NCBI RefSeq assembly: GCF_012516375.2
Contig: NZ_CP051204.2
Coordinates: 7,983,501 to 8,047,500 of the forward strand
Origin: Chitinophaga oryzae
Lineage (GTDB): Bacteria > Bacteroidota > Bacteroidia > Chitinophagales > Chitinophagaceae
Reading direction: 5' to 3'
DNA: 64,000 nucleotides
Positions 45,196 through 53,687 of this stretch are shown here, piece after piece. Every line of letters starts with the position of its first letter. Position 1 is the stretch's first letter. A program made the position numbers and the translations under genes. The notes below the pieces were generated by a model. It saw nothing but the letters and a program-made list of their open reading frames with translations, searched no databases and was not told where the DNA came from.

Positions 45196-45406
45196 TTATT
45201 TGATTATTTGGCTATTGGGGTATTTGATTTACGGATTTTGGAATTTTTTGATTTACAGATTTTTGGGGTTAAATATGGGGAGATTGATATAATATCGAAT
45301 TTAAAATTTAAAAATTTGGGTATTTAATATTTGATATTAAAATTTTCTTCTCCCAAAATCCGTAAATCAAAAAATTCCAAAATCCGTAAATCAAATATCT
45401 AAATTG
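45193..45406. repeat. Long 8-bp-phase inverted repeat between convergent genes
   Basis: Left 8-mers run in exact register from 45193 (TGATTATT, TGATTATT, TGGCTATT, GGGGTATT, TGATTTAC, GGATTTTG, GAATTTTT, TGATTTAC). The right arm runs from 45353 (CCAAAATC, CGTAAATC, AAAAAATT, CCAAAATC, CGTAAATC, AAATATCT). The core arms 45221-45267 and 45352-45397 differ by one base change and one insertion. Both flanking stop codons lie inside repeat units. Confidence 0.92.
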
Positions 45407-45989
45407 TCTTAATAAAAAGTGCTTTCCCTAAAGTGTGGTTAACCTCTACCTCCGTTAATACGCCGTTGGTATACTTATAGATGTTTTTCTTGCCTTCCGG
45501 CAGTGCCAGTTCGTACTGGCCGCTTCCCAGTGCGCGGAGGGGCAGGAATCTGCCCAGCGCTTCCGAAAAGATACGCGACACCTGTTTAGGTTCCGAAAAA
45601 TAGAGATCGGCTACGCAATGCGCTATTTCCGTGTTGCCGATCACTGAACGGGCGCCGTTCAATATTATCGTATAGTCGTTTCCGTTACGGCGCGTTGTCG
45701 TTTCCTTATCTTCTCCTTTTTTCCCTGCCACGCGGGTAGACCTGGCCAGGGTGAGCACGTTGTTGTCGTACTCATTGAGGATATCGCTGTTGACTTTTGC
45801 CAGTAGTGTCTGAATACGTGTTTTAATCGTGATACTCTTGGCAGATCCGGTTACTTTACGTTGTGCTTCGATAGTGCCCACTGCATGATTGGCGATCCGT
45901 ACTTCAAAAGTGGTCGTTTGGGCATGTGCCGGGAGGTAGAATACAGCTACCGTTGCAACGCATAATAATACACGAAAAAGGCATTTCAT
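45399..45989 (-). CDS. Exported DUF6134-like hypothetical protein
   Basis: A 196-residue protein with a signal peptide (LFRVLLCVATVAVFYLPAHAQ) and a beta-rich body opening TFEVRIANHAVGTIEAQRK, resembling the Bacteroidota DUF6134 family. No enzymatic motif is seen. Its TAG stop falls inside the repeat unit CTAAATTG. It lies 183 nt downstream of korA with no terminator recognised between them. Confidence 0.72.
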   Translation of the reverse strand: MKCLFRVLLCVATVAVFYLPAHAQTTTFEVRIANHAVGTIEAQRKVTGSAKSITIKTRIQTLLAKVNSDILNEYDNNVLTLARSTRVAGKKGEDKETTTRRNGNDYTIILNGARSVIGNTEIAHCVADLYFSEPKQVSRIFSEALGRFLPLRALGSGQYELALPEGKKNIYKYTNGVLTEVEVNHTLGKALFIKTI

Positions 45990-46172
45990 AAATAGGAGGC
46001 TTAAACTAAAAAATTAAACATCAAAGGGGAGGTAGCTGTAATAGTCCCCTTATTGAAAATACAAAAAATCCCTGAAGTTTGGCGCCTGCCCGTCCTGTTG
46101 ATACAGCAGGGGCGCAGCAGAGATGGTCTCCGTTGCGCCCCTGGCCTGTCTAACGCATTAGCGTTTATTATC

Positions 46173-48020
46173 TTATAACATTTCCTTAATGCGGGTAATG
46201 AGTTCTCCCTTGGTGATGGGAACGCCCATGATTTTATGATATCCCTGCGCATCTATGAGGTATTGATCGCGGATAATTTTGATCAGCTGACCATTGTTGA
46301 TTTCCGGTATCAGTACTTTATCGTAGCTGTGGAGTATTTCACCCAGATTTTTCGGGAACGGGCGCATATGGCGGATATGAGCGTGGGCTACCTGGTGGCC
46401 TTCGGCGAGCAGGTCCAGCACGGCGCTTTTAATGGCGCCAAAGGTGGAGCCCCAGCCGAGCACCAGCACTTTACCTTTTTCCGGGCCGACTTCAATTTTC
46501 TGCGGCGGAATATGGTCAGCGATCTTATCTACTTTTTCCTGGCGGATTTTCACCATCAGCTGGTGGTTTTCAGGATCGTAGCTAACGTTGCCGGTGATAT
46601 TTTGTTTTTCGAGGCCGCCGATACGGTGTTCCAGGCCGGGGGTGCCGGGCACTGCCCAGGGGCGGACCAGGTTTTCGTCACGATGGTAAGGCAGGAAGTG
46701 TTCTTCTCCTTCTTCCAGTTGTTTTTTGAATTTCACTTCGATGGCCGGCAGGTCAGCGCTTTTCGGGAAGCGCCATGGTTCGGCGCCGTTGGCGATATAG
46801 CCGTCGCTGAGGAAGATCACCGGTGTCATGTGCTGCACGCTGATACGGAACGCTTCATAGATGGCAGAGAAGCAGTCGGCCGGCGTGGAAGCGGAGATGA
46901 TCGGCATGGGACATTCGCCGTTACGGCCATAATAAGCCTGCAACAGGTCAGATTGTTCCGTTTTCGTAGGCAAACCGGTAGAGGGGCCGCCACGCTGAAT
47001 GTCAACGATCAGCAGCGGAATTTCCAGCATCACGGCCAGGCCCATGGCTTCGCCTTTCAGGGCCATACCGGGGCCGGAGGTGGTGGTTATGCCCATATGG
47101 CCGCCGTAGGAGGCGCCGATGGCGGAGGTGATACCGGCAATTTCGTCTTCCGCCTGGAAGGTGCGGATGCCGAAATTTTTGAAGCGGCTCAGTTCATGCA
47201 GGATATCAGAAGCCGGTGTGATGGGATAGGTACCCAGGAATATCGGCAGATTGGCTTTTTGGGAGGCTGCCACCAGGCCGTAGGCCAGGGCGGTGTTACC
47301 GGTAATGCTGCGGTAGGTGCCCGGCTCCATGCGGGCTTTTTCCACGCGATAGCGGGTGGTAAAGGCCTCTACGGTATCTGCGAAGTTGTAACCGGCACGC
47401 AGTACTTTCAGGTTACTGTCCAGGATTTCCGGTTTTTTGCCGAATTTCTCCTGGAGGAAAGCTTCTGTACTTTCCATGCTACGGTCGTACAGCCAGTAGA
47501 GGAAACCCAGCACGAACATATTTTTGGCGCGATCTTTCTCTTTCATGCCCAGGGAAGTCTCTTTCAGTGCTTCACGGGTCATTTTGGTAACGTCCATCAC
47601 ATGGAGCTGGTAGTTGGCCAGGGAGCCGTCTTCCAGCGGATTAACGCCTTCGGGGTAGTTGGCCAGCCGGAGGTTTTTGGCATCGAAGCCGTCGGTATTG
47701 GCGATAATGATACCGCCTTTTTTAAGTCCTTTCAGGTTGGCTTTCAGGGCGGCGGCGTTCATGGCTACCAGTACGTCGCAGGCGTCGCCCGGGGTGAATA
47801 TTCTGTTGGAAGAAAAATGAAGCTGGAAACCGCTCACGCCCGCCAGGGTACCCTGCGGGGCCCGTATTTCGGCCGGAAAGTCCGGAAATGTGCTCAGGTC
47901 ATTGCCGATCAGCGCGGTATTATTGGAAAACTGGGTACCTGTCAACTGCATCCCGTCTCCACTATCGCCCGCAAATTTTATCACTACATCATCCAGTTGT
48001 TGAATCGAAGTATTAGACAT
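46173..48020 (-). CDS. korA: 2-oxoacid:ferredoxin oxidoreductase, fused gamma-alpha subunit
   Basis: Subunit of 615 residues of an enzyme that oxidises 2-oxoglutarate or a related 2-oxoacid to acyl-CoA with reduction of ferredoxin. The gamma-type domain (about 1-190) opens FAGDSGDGMQLTGTQF; the alpha pyrimidine-binding domain (about 230-615) has GTYPITPASDILHELS, then EDEIAGITSAIGASYGG and TSGPGMALKGEAMGLA. The thiamine-binding beta subunit, normally encoded directly downstream, is not here. Confidence 0.92.
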   Translation of the reverse strand: MSNTSIQQLDDVVIKFAGDSGDGMQLTGTQFSNNTALIGNDLSTFPDFPAEIRAPQGTLAGVSGFQLHFSSNRIFTPGDACDVLVAMNAAALKANLKGLKKGGIIIANTDGFDAKNLRLANYPEGVNPLEDGSLANYQLHVMDVTKMTREALKETSLGMKEKDRAKNMFVLGFLYWLYDRSMESTEAFLQEKFGKKPEILDSNLKVLRAGYNFADTVEAFTTRYRVEKARMEPGTYRSITGNTALAYGLVAASQKANLPIFLGTYPITPASDILHELSRFKNFGIRTFQAEDEIAGITSAIGASYGGHMGITTTSGPGMALKGEAMGLAVMLEIPLLIVDIQRGGPSTGLPTKTEQSDLLQAYYGRNGECPMPIISASTPADCFSAIYEAFRISVQHMTPVIFLSDGYIANGAEPWRFPKSADLPAIEVKFKKQLEEGEEHFLPYHRDENLVRPWAVPGTPGLEHRIGGLEKQNITGNVSYDPENHQLMVKIRQEKVDKIADHIPPQKIEVGPEKGKVLVLGWGSTFGAIKSAVLDLLAEGHQVAHAHIRHMRPFPKNLGEILHSYDKVLIPEINNGQLIKIIRDQYLIDAQGYHKIMGVPITKGELITRIKEML

Positions 48021-48321
48021 CTATTATTCTTTTAAGGTATCTTAGTATAAGGTATTCTGTATAAAACAGGTGTAAATTTAGGCAATCGGCGGATGTTATG
48101 GCCAAACCTGCGCAAAATCATGTCCATTTATCTACAAAAGTACACAAATCCAGTAGACTATTACTGCCAGAAAAGGGCTTTCACATTACTTCTTGTTATG
48201 GGTGATAACTAGAGGTTATTGACCAATAATTGCTAATTTTAATACAAATTCAGCGGTAACGGGAGCTGGATGTCAAATCAAATCGTACTTTTATCCCGTT
48301 AATAATTTTAAACTATATTTT
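48021..48321. other. Divergent intergenic region, korA / Bax-inhibitor gene
   Basis: A 301-nt AT-rich gap between divergent genes that must hold both promoters. No box pair of the TTTG/TAnnTTTG type at the right spacing was found. TACTTTTA at about 48286 is one mismatch from a -7 element for the plus-strand gene. No ORF or strong hairpin was seen. Confidence 0.35.
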
Positions 48322-49062
48322 ATGGCACTGTTTCAATCGAACAACCCTGTACTCAAAGAAAGTATTTTTGACAAGGCTGCTCATTCTGATGGCGCTACCA
48401 TGAGCATCCGTGGTACTGTTAACAAAATGTCTTTTCTGCTGATCATGCTGATGGCAGCAGCTGTTTTCTCCTATGGTCAATTTGTAAAAGGCAGCTCCAA
48501 CGTTTTTCCGCTGGTTATCGGCGGCGCCATTGGTGGCTTTATACTGGCACTGGTTATTATTTTCAAGAAAGAATGGTCCGGCTACCTGGCACCTGCTTAC
48601 GCACTGGCAGAGGGTCTTTTCCTCGGCGGCATCTCCGCGATGTTTAACGCACAGTGGCAGGGAATTGTACTGCAGGCGGTAGGCCTCACCTTCGGCACCT
48701 TCATCGCCATGCTGGTACTGTACCGCACCGGCGTTATCCGCGCTACCGAACGTTTTAAATCTATCGTGATGACCGCTACCCTTGGCATCGGTATCTTTTA
48801 CCTGATTGCGCTGGTACTGCGTTTATTCCATATTGAAATGCCGTTGATCCACAGCAGTGGTACTTTCGGCATCGTGTTCTCCGTGATCGTGGTAGCTATT
48901 GCCGCGCTGAACCTGATACTGGACTTCGACATGATTGAACAGGGTGCGGCCATGGGCGCTCCCAAGTATTTTGAATGGTATGCTTCTTTCGGCCTGCTGG
49001 TGACCCTGGTATGGTTGTACCTCGAAATCCTGCGCCTGCTGAGCAAATTAAACAGAAGATAA
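48322..49062 (+). CDS. Bax inhibitor-1/YccA family membrane protein
   Basis: Integral membrane protein of 246 residues with about seven hydrophobic segments, in the UPF0005/BI-1 superfamily (YccA-like, possible calcium leak or FtsH modulator). The C-terminal part LNLILDFDMIEQGAAMGAPKYFEWYASFGLLVT carries the family's conserved aspartates. A clear terminator follows. Role in this organism is unknown. Confidence 0.9.
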   Translation: MALFQSNNPVLKESIFDKAAHSDGATMSIRGTVNKMSFLLIMLMAAAVFSYGQFVKGSSNVFPLVIGGAIGGFILALVIIFKKEWSGYLAPAYALAEGLFLGGISAMFNAQWQGIVLQAVGLTFGTFIAMLVLYRTGVIRATERFKSIVMTATLGIGIFYLIALVLRLFHIEMPLIHSSGTFGIVFSVIVVAIAALNLILDFDMIEQGAAMGAPKYFEWYASFGLLVTLVWLYLEILRLLSKLNRR

Positions 49063-49085
49063 ACGATCGTTTTTCCCTGTATAGC

Positions 49086-49117
49086 AAAAGTCTCCCGGTA
49101 AACCGGGAGACTTTTTT
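49086..49117 (+). terminator. Rho-independent terminator of the Bax-inhibitor gene
   Basis: AAAAGTCTCCCGGT and ACCGGGAGACTTTT pair perfectly around AA and are followed by further T. Confidence 0.92.
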
Positions 49118-49289
49118 GTTTTGTTAATGTCTTCCAAAAGAATTGTTAAAGGGGATATACCTGCTGTTTTATGGCACCGTGTTTGCAAAACTACCATCAG
49201 TTCTTTACATCAAAAAAAGCGATAGCAATATGCTGACACCTTTACTTTAACCATAGAATCTTTATTGTTTAACTGTTAAATCGTGTGCT

Positions 49290-49607
49290 ATGAAAAAATT
49301 GAAAGTAACCATGTTGGCATTGGCAGCAGTAGCGTTTGGAACCTTTGCTTTCAAAGGAATTGAGGGTGGCTCTATCACAGGTAAAGTAACACCTGCAGAT
49401 GCCGCTACTGAGGCACTGGCTATCACTGGAACAGACACGTTAAAATCACCTGTCAACGACGGTGCTTTTAGCTTTCAGAATGCCAAATCAGGGACCTATA
49501 CAGTGATTATAGGCGCGAAGGCTCCTTTTAAACCTGCCACCATCGCAGATGTGAAAGTAGAAGATGGAAAGGCGACTGATTTGGGAGAAATTAAACTGAC
49601 AAATTAA
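49290..49607 (+). CDS. Small secreted carboxypeptidase-regulatory-like protein
   Basis: A 105-residue exported protein: signal peptide MKKLKVTMLALAAVAFGTFA, then one beta-sandwich of the carboxypeptidase regulatory type (SITGKVTPADAATEALAI ... GAFSFQNAKSGTYTVIIGAK). Such single domains usually cap larger outer-membrane proteins; a free-standing copy is probably a periplasmic or surface accessory. A terminator follows at 49645-49685. Confidence 0.78.
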   Translation: MKKLKVTMLALAAVAFGTFAFKGIEGGSITGKVTPADAATEALAITGTDTLKSPVNDGAFSFQNAKSGTYTVIIGAKAPFKPATIADVKVEDGKATDLGEIKLTN

Positions 49608-49644
49608 TCAAGAGCAATAGTTGGTTTTCATAGGGGTTAATCAA

Positions 49645-49685
49645 AAGCCGGTTCCGTACGTCTGTACGGCCGGCTTATTTTTTTT
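49645..49685 (+). terminator. Rho-independent terminator of the small secreted protein
   Basis: AAGCCGG and CCGGCTT enclose CCGTAC/GTACGG, with a TT bulge, and are followed by a T run. Confidence 0.78.
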
Positions 49686-49753
49686 AGGTACCTCCGTAGG
49701 GGTAATTGTTTCTTCAGCCGTCATTTTTGCATAGCCCCCTAAAATGACTTTTT

Positions 49754-50503
49754 ATGAAGAAACAAGCTATCATAACTTACACCAGTCTCAGTGTGAGCTG
49801 GTTATTACTGATGCTGGCGATCTTTACCCTTATCCTGAGCGGTTGCGCCCGGGACCAGATAGCCGGATCAGGCCATATTGTGGCGGAAACCCGCAACACC
49901 TCTCCTTTTTCAGAAGTGGAAATATCCGGTCCGTTTGAAGTGCACCTGGTGCAGGACAGTACCGCAGCCGTAGAGATCAGGGCGGAAGACAATGTTATTG
50001 GCGCTATCGAGACCAATACCAGCAGCAATACCCTGTTCATCCGTTTGCGGAACCGGGTGAGGCTGTGGCGTCATATGCCGATACAGGTGTTTGTGCACAG
50101 CCGCAGTTACCAGCGTATTAACTTCGCCGGCTCCGGCAGTCTGGATAATAAGGACACCTTACAAAGCAACACCTTTTCCTACCAGATTGACGGCAGCGCC
50201 AACGCAGCGCTGGCAGTCGCTGTACAGGAACTGCATACCCGGATCAACGGTTCGGGCAACCTCGATCTTAAAGGCAAGGCCATTTCCCTCAACAGCGCCA
50301 TTAACGGCAGCGGTCAGGTCGCAGCGCTTGACCTCGATACCCAGCAGGCCGATATTACCATCAGAGGATCCGGCGACCACACCATACGCGTACAGAACCA
50401 GCTGTCTGTAGGCATTTACGGCAGCGGTGACGTGACCTATGCCGGTAATCCGCAAAAAGTACAAACGAATATTAAAGGATCAGGCAAAGTAAAGAAGATC
50501 TGA
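49754..50503 (+). CDS. DUF2807 (head GIN domain) lipoprotein
   Basis: Lipoprotein of 249 residues; a hydrophobic leader ends in the lipobox LILSGC. The mature part is a right-handed beta-helix of the DUF2807 type, with repeated GSG-containing turns (FAGSGSLDNKD, INGSGNLDLKG, INGSGQVAALD, IRGSGDHTI, IYGSGDVTYAG, IKGSGKVKKI). It is likely periplasmic or at the outer membrane; related proteins are common but uncharacterised. A terminator follows at 50554. Confidence 0.88.
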   Translation: MKKQAIITYTSLSVSWLLLMLAIFTLILSGCARDQIAGSGHIVAETRNTSPFSEVEISGPFEVHLVQDSTAAVEIRAEDNVIGAIETNTSSNTLFIRLRNRVRLWRHMPIQVFVHSRSYQRINFAGSGSLDNKDTLQSNTFSYQIDGSANAALAVAVQELHTRINGSGNLDLKGKAISLNSAINGSGQVAALDLDTQQADITIRGSGDHTIRVQNQLSVGIYGSGDVTYAGNPQKVQTNIKGSGKVKKI

Positions 50504-50553
50504 TTCGTATAACCTGCACTGTTAGACTGTGATTATTCACAGTATATACAATG

Positions 50554-50587
50554 GAAGGGTCTCTGCAGCTGTAGCGGAGGCCCTTTT
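50554..50587 (+). terminator. Rho-independent terminator of the DUF2807 gene
   Basis: AGGGTCTCTGC pairs with GCGGAGGCCCT (two G-U pairs) and is followed by TTTT. Confidence 0.75.
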
Positions 50588-50599
50588 TCATTGAGGGAC

Positions 50600-50756
50600 T
50601 TAGATATTTTGGTATTTGGTTATTTTGATATTTTGATATTGGGTTTAGGAAGCACGTGGTTCTATAGTGATGGGGGCGCAGGCATTCCCGAAAAAAATAG
50701 CCATTGGGAAGAACCCAATGGCTAAATATCTAAATAACTAAATTTTCAAATAATCA
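50600..50756. repeat. 8-bp-phase inverted repeat between DUF2807 and 2H genes
   Basis: Left 8-mers TTAGATAT, TTTGGTAT, TTGGTTAT, TTTGATAT, TTTGATAT (50600-50639) face CCAATGGC, TAAATATC, TAAATAAC, TAAATTTT, CAAATAAT (50715-50754). Arms are in phase but only loosely complementary. The stop of the 2H gene lies at its right edge. Confidence 0.75.
50691..50724 (-). terminator. Terminator of the kynU-2H unit
   Basis: TAGCCATTGGG and CCCAATGGCTA form an 11-bp perfect stem around 5 nt; on the minus strand a run of seven T follows. It lies within the 8-bp-phase repeat. Confidence 0.87.
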
Positions 50757-51992
50757 GGCGCCGCCCAGTTTGCATTTCTGCAGTACTTCCCAGGATTTGC
50801 CGTTATGACGCAGGAAGTAGAGGTTGTTTACTTTGAAAGTAGCCTCGTATTCCTTGTTTTCGTATTCGGGCCAGGCCTTGTTGAACTGTTCGTCGTCCAG
50901 GTCTTTAAATGCAACGGTTACGTGCGGTGTAAAGCCGGTACGTGCCAGCATGGTGCTGAATCCGAATTCCTTACGCAGGAAGTTGATCAGCTGGCGATGC
51001 ATGGTGGCCATGGTCTCGCTTTTTTCCACGTTGATGAACAGGACGCGGTTCTGTTTGTTCGGGAAGGTACCGAAGCCTTTCAGGGACACTTCAAAAGGAG
51101 CCTGTGTTTTAGCGAATTCCGTCAGTTCATCGCAGAAGGCTTTTTCCAGTGCCGGGTCGGCTGTAAAAGGTACCTGCAGGGTGATGTGAGGCAGTACTTT
51201 CAATGCGTACATTGGTCCGTATTGTTCAGCAAACTCCTGTTTTATCTTGATGATTTCCTTACCTACTTCTGCAGTGGGCAGCAGTGCAATAAAGTAAATC
51301 TTATTATCTGGTTTGGGTTCGAAGCGTCTGTTCTGGCCACCGGGTCTTGGTCTGCCGCCGCCGCCGCGATTGTAGCCGCCACCACCGCCACCGCGGTTAT
51401 AGCCTCCGCCGCCGCGATCGTAACCACCACCGCCACCGCGATTGTAGCCTCCGCCACCGCCGCCACGGTCGTAACCACCACCGCCACCGCGGTTGTAGCC
51501 TCCGCCACCGCCGCCACGGTCGTAACCACCACCGCCACCGCGGTTGTAGCCACCACCACCGCCACCGCGGTCGTAACCACCACCGCCACCGCGGTCGTAA
51601 CCACCACCGCCACGATCGTAGCCGCCACCACCTTCGCGGTTATAGCCACCGCCGTCGCGGTTGTATCCACCACCACGATCATAGCCGCCACCACCGCGAT
51701 CATAACCACCACCGCCGCCGCGGTCATATCCGCCGCCGCCACGATCGTAGCCACCTTCACGATTGTAACCGCCATCGCGGTTGTACTCAGTACGGGGGCG
51801 ATACCCACCCTCGCGATTGTAATCAGTACGTGGACGACGTTCCCCGTCTCCACCGTTGTAGTCGGGTTTTCCACCCTCCCGCTCATTGTTTAAGTTGGGT
51901 CTGTAGTCACCTCTCTCCTTGTTGGGATCATTCTCTTTGTTGGTATCAGAAGAGTAGGGCCTGCGGGGGCGTTCGTTTCTCTCAAAATTCAT
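50754..51992 (-). CDS. 2H phosphoesterase (2'-5' RNA ligase family) with RGG/GGY-repeat N-terminus
   Basis: A 412-residue protein in two parts. Residues 1-228 are low-complexity: first polar, then about 20 units of the GGGYDRGG / GGGYNRGG type, giving an RGG- and tyrosine-rich tail like those of RNA-binding, condensate-forming proteins. Residues 231-412 are a 2H phosphoesterase domain with both catalytic motifs, H269-I-T271 and H357-V-T359. The family acts on 2'-5' or cyclic phosphodiester bonds in RNA. It starts 9 nt after kynU. RNA targeting by the tail is inference. Confidence 0.85.
   Translation of the reverse strand: MNFERNERPRRPYSSDTNKENDPNKERGDYRPNLNNEREGGKPDYNGGDGERRPRTDYNREGGYRPRTEYNRDGGYNREGGYDRGGGGYDRGGGGGYDRGGGGYDRGGGYNRDGGGYNREGGGGYDRGGGGYDRGGGGGYDRGGGGGGYNRGGGGGYDRGGGGGGYNRGGGGGYDRGGGGGGYNRGGGGGYDRGGGGYNRGGGGGGYNRGGGGRPRPGGQNRRFEPKPDNKIYFIALLPTAEVGKEIIKIKQEFAEQYGPMYALKVLPHITLQVPFTADPALEKAFCDELTEFAKTQAPFEVSLKGFGTFPNKQNRVLFINVEKSETMATMHRQLINFLRKEFGFSTMLARTGFTPHVTVAFKDLDDEQFNKAWPEYENKEYEATFKVNNLYFLRHNGKSWEVLQKCKLGGA
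51421..51522 (-). repeat. 51-bp tandem minisatellite within the 2H gene
   Basis: Two nearly identical 51-bp units (51421-51471, 51472-51522) and a third partial unit encode a 17-residue block of GGG-YDR/YNR repeats. The unit length is a multiple of three, so unit gain or loss would change tail length without a frameshift. Confidence 0.85.
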
Positions 51993-52001
51993 CTTACTTA
52001 A

Positions 52002-53270
52002 TTAAGCGTTTGAAGCAATATTAGCTATGATTTCATAAAAATGAAACACATCTTGATAAGAGTTATACATCGGCGCCGGCGAAACCCTGATGACTCCGGG
52101 TTCCCTCCAGTCAACGATTATACCGGCATCCGTCATTTGCTGATGTATCTCTTTTCCTTTTTCCAGGAACAGCAAAGATAGTTGTGCGCCACGTTCATTA
52201 CAATTTTTAGGTGTAATAATTTCAAAATTAATGCCTTTCAACTGCTGCAGCAAAAACTCCAGGTAATTGGTCAGTCCCTGGCTTTTTTCTCTCAAAGCGC
52301 CGATACCGGCTGCTTCAAATAGTTCGAGGGATGCTTTCAGGCTTACCATGTTAAAGACCTGAGCGGTACTTTGTTGCCATCCTTCGGCTTCTTTCTTAGG
52401 CACAAACCCTTTTTCCATTTTAAAACGTGCACTCTCTTCGTTGCCCCACCAGCCACCCAGGCGGAGAAATCCGCGGTCGCTGGCATATTTTTCATGCACA
52501 AAGGCGCCTCCTACTGCGCCGGGACCTCCGTTAAGGTACTTATATGAACACCAAACGGCAAAATCTACGTCCCAATTGTGCAAAGACACCGGAATATTTC
52601 CTGCTACGTGCGCCAGATCGAAACCGGCATAAGCACCTGCCTGATGGGCAGCAGCCGTAATAGCGGGTATATCAAAATATTGTCCGGTGTAATAATTAAT
52701 CCCTCCGAATAAAACTAATGCTAAGCTATCACTTTCCTTGTTAATAATATCTAAAATATCTTCTAATCTTATTAAATGTTCTCCGGCCCTGGGGGAAACC
52801 TCAATAATGGCTGTTTCCGGGTCAAAACCATGAAACCTGACCTGCGTTTCCACCGCGTATTGGTCGCTCGGAAAAGCTCCTGCCTCCATTAACACCTTAA
52901 ACCGCTGTTTGGTTGGCCGGTAAAAACTCAGCATCATCAGGTGTAAATTAACAGTGAGTGTATTCATCACCGTTAGCTCCTGCCGGCTCGCTCCCATCAT
53001 TCCGGTCAGCGGCTGGCTGCAATATTGCTGATAATAAAGCCAGGGATTCTTGGCCGCCCAGTATCCTTCTACTGCACACTGCTGCCAATCTGCCAATTCC
53101 TGTTCTATCGCTGATTTTACGTTTTTAGGCTGTAATCCGAGTGAATTGCCACATAAATAAATTGCGTCCTTTCCTTTTCTTTGGGGGAAATAAAACTGCT
53201 CCCTGAATTTATTTAATGGATCCTGCCGGTCCTGCTCTTTAGCAAATGCTAAGGTTGCTACGTACTTCAT
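52002..53270 (-). CDS. kynU: Kynureninase
   Basis: PLP enzyme (422 residues) that cleaves kynurenine or 3-hydroxykynurenine to anthranilate or 3-hydroxyanthranilate plus alanine, in tryptophan breakdown or NAD synthesis. The PLP lysine is K244 in CSYKYLNGGPG, and D218/H221 in FDLAH contact the cofactor. The opening LCGNSLGLQPK and GGWWGN are conserved. Other kynurenine genes are not in the window. The 2H gene follows 9 nt later on the same mRNA. Confidence 0.96.
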   Translation of the reverse strand: MKYVATLAFAKEQDRQDPLNKFREQFYFPQRKGKDAIYLCGNSLGLQPKNVKSAIEQELADWQQCAVEGYWAAKNPWLYYQQYCSQPLTGMMGASRQELTVMNTLTVNLHLMMLSFYRPTKQRFKVLMEAGAFPSDQYAVETQVRFHGFDPETAIIEVSPRAGEHLIRLEDILDIINKESDSLALVLFGGINYYTGQYFDIPAITAAAHQAGAYAGFDLAHVAGNIPVSLHNWDVDFAVWCSYKYLNGGPGAVGGAFVHEKYASDRGFLRLGGWWGNEESARFKMEKGFVPKKEAEGWQQSTAQVFNMVSLKASLELFEAAGIGALREKSQGLTNYLEFLLQQLKGINFEIITPKNCNERGAQLSLLFLEKGKEIHQQMTDAGIIVDWREPGVIRVSPAPMYNSYQDVFHFYEIIANIASNA

Positions 53271-53687
53271 GGTCTTCCAATCTTTAGCCAGTCTTTCCGA
53301 TTTTAATGGCTGAGGGTATCGCTCGCTGATACCACTATCTTTCCTTCGCTAAAATCTAATTCTGTACAATTTCTACATCTAATAAAACAGGCAACCCTGT
53401 ATAACTGTTTAAAACAGACCGTCTTCTGTCAAAAATTTAACTTCCGATAATCATATGGCATATAAGGCTAAGGCTGTATATAGCTAGTAACGTGAACGCT
53501 CTGAGGGTCAAATGTAACAATAGCTATCGAATTGCCCACCATCCTGATTGTTAAAATTTGTTAACAACAATAAAAATATGGTTTCATCCACAATATACAA
53601 AAAAAAATCCGTCCTGAAGAATCAGGACGGAGACTGTTAACCTACAACTGTTACACTGTATTACTAAAAGATGTAATTATCATGTCA
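53271..53687. other. Intergenic region between kynU and the efflux operon end
   Basis: This 417-nt AT-rich gap lies upstream of kynU and downstream of the RND gene. It contains the RND terminator (53598-53631), a small GGTATC/GATACC hairpin near 53314-53333, and probably the kynU promoter, which I could not place. No ORF is supported. Confidence 0.4.
53598..53631 (-). terminator. Rho-independent terminator of the efflux operon
   Basis: TCCGTCCTGA and TCAGGACGGA form a 10-bp perfect stem around 4 nt; on the minus strand a run of about nine T follows. It lies 57 nt after the RND stop. Confidence 0.92.

Noticed and set aside
46236..48035. 599-codon open frame on the plus strand opposite korA
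   Set aside because: It is the antisense shadow of a well-recognised gene; the translation is rich in F, H and V with no domain motif, as expected from codon bias of the real gene.
51421..51655. CRISPR-like tandem repeats
   Set aside because: Units are adjacent without unique spacers and encode the in-frame RGG tail; no cas genes are present.
50805..51893. Repetitive open frames on the plus strand opposite the RGG tail
   Set aside because: They only read the GC-rich minisatellite in other frames, giving long runs of A/T/V or R/H.
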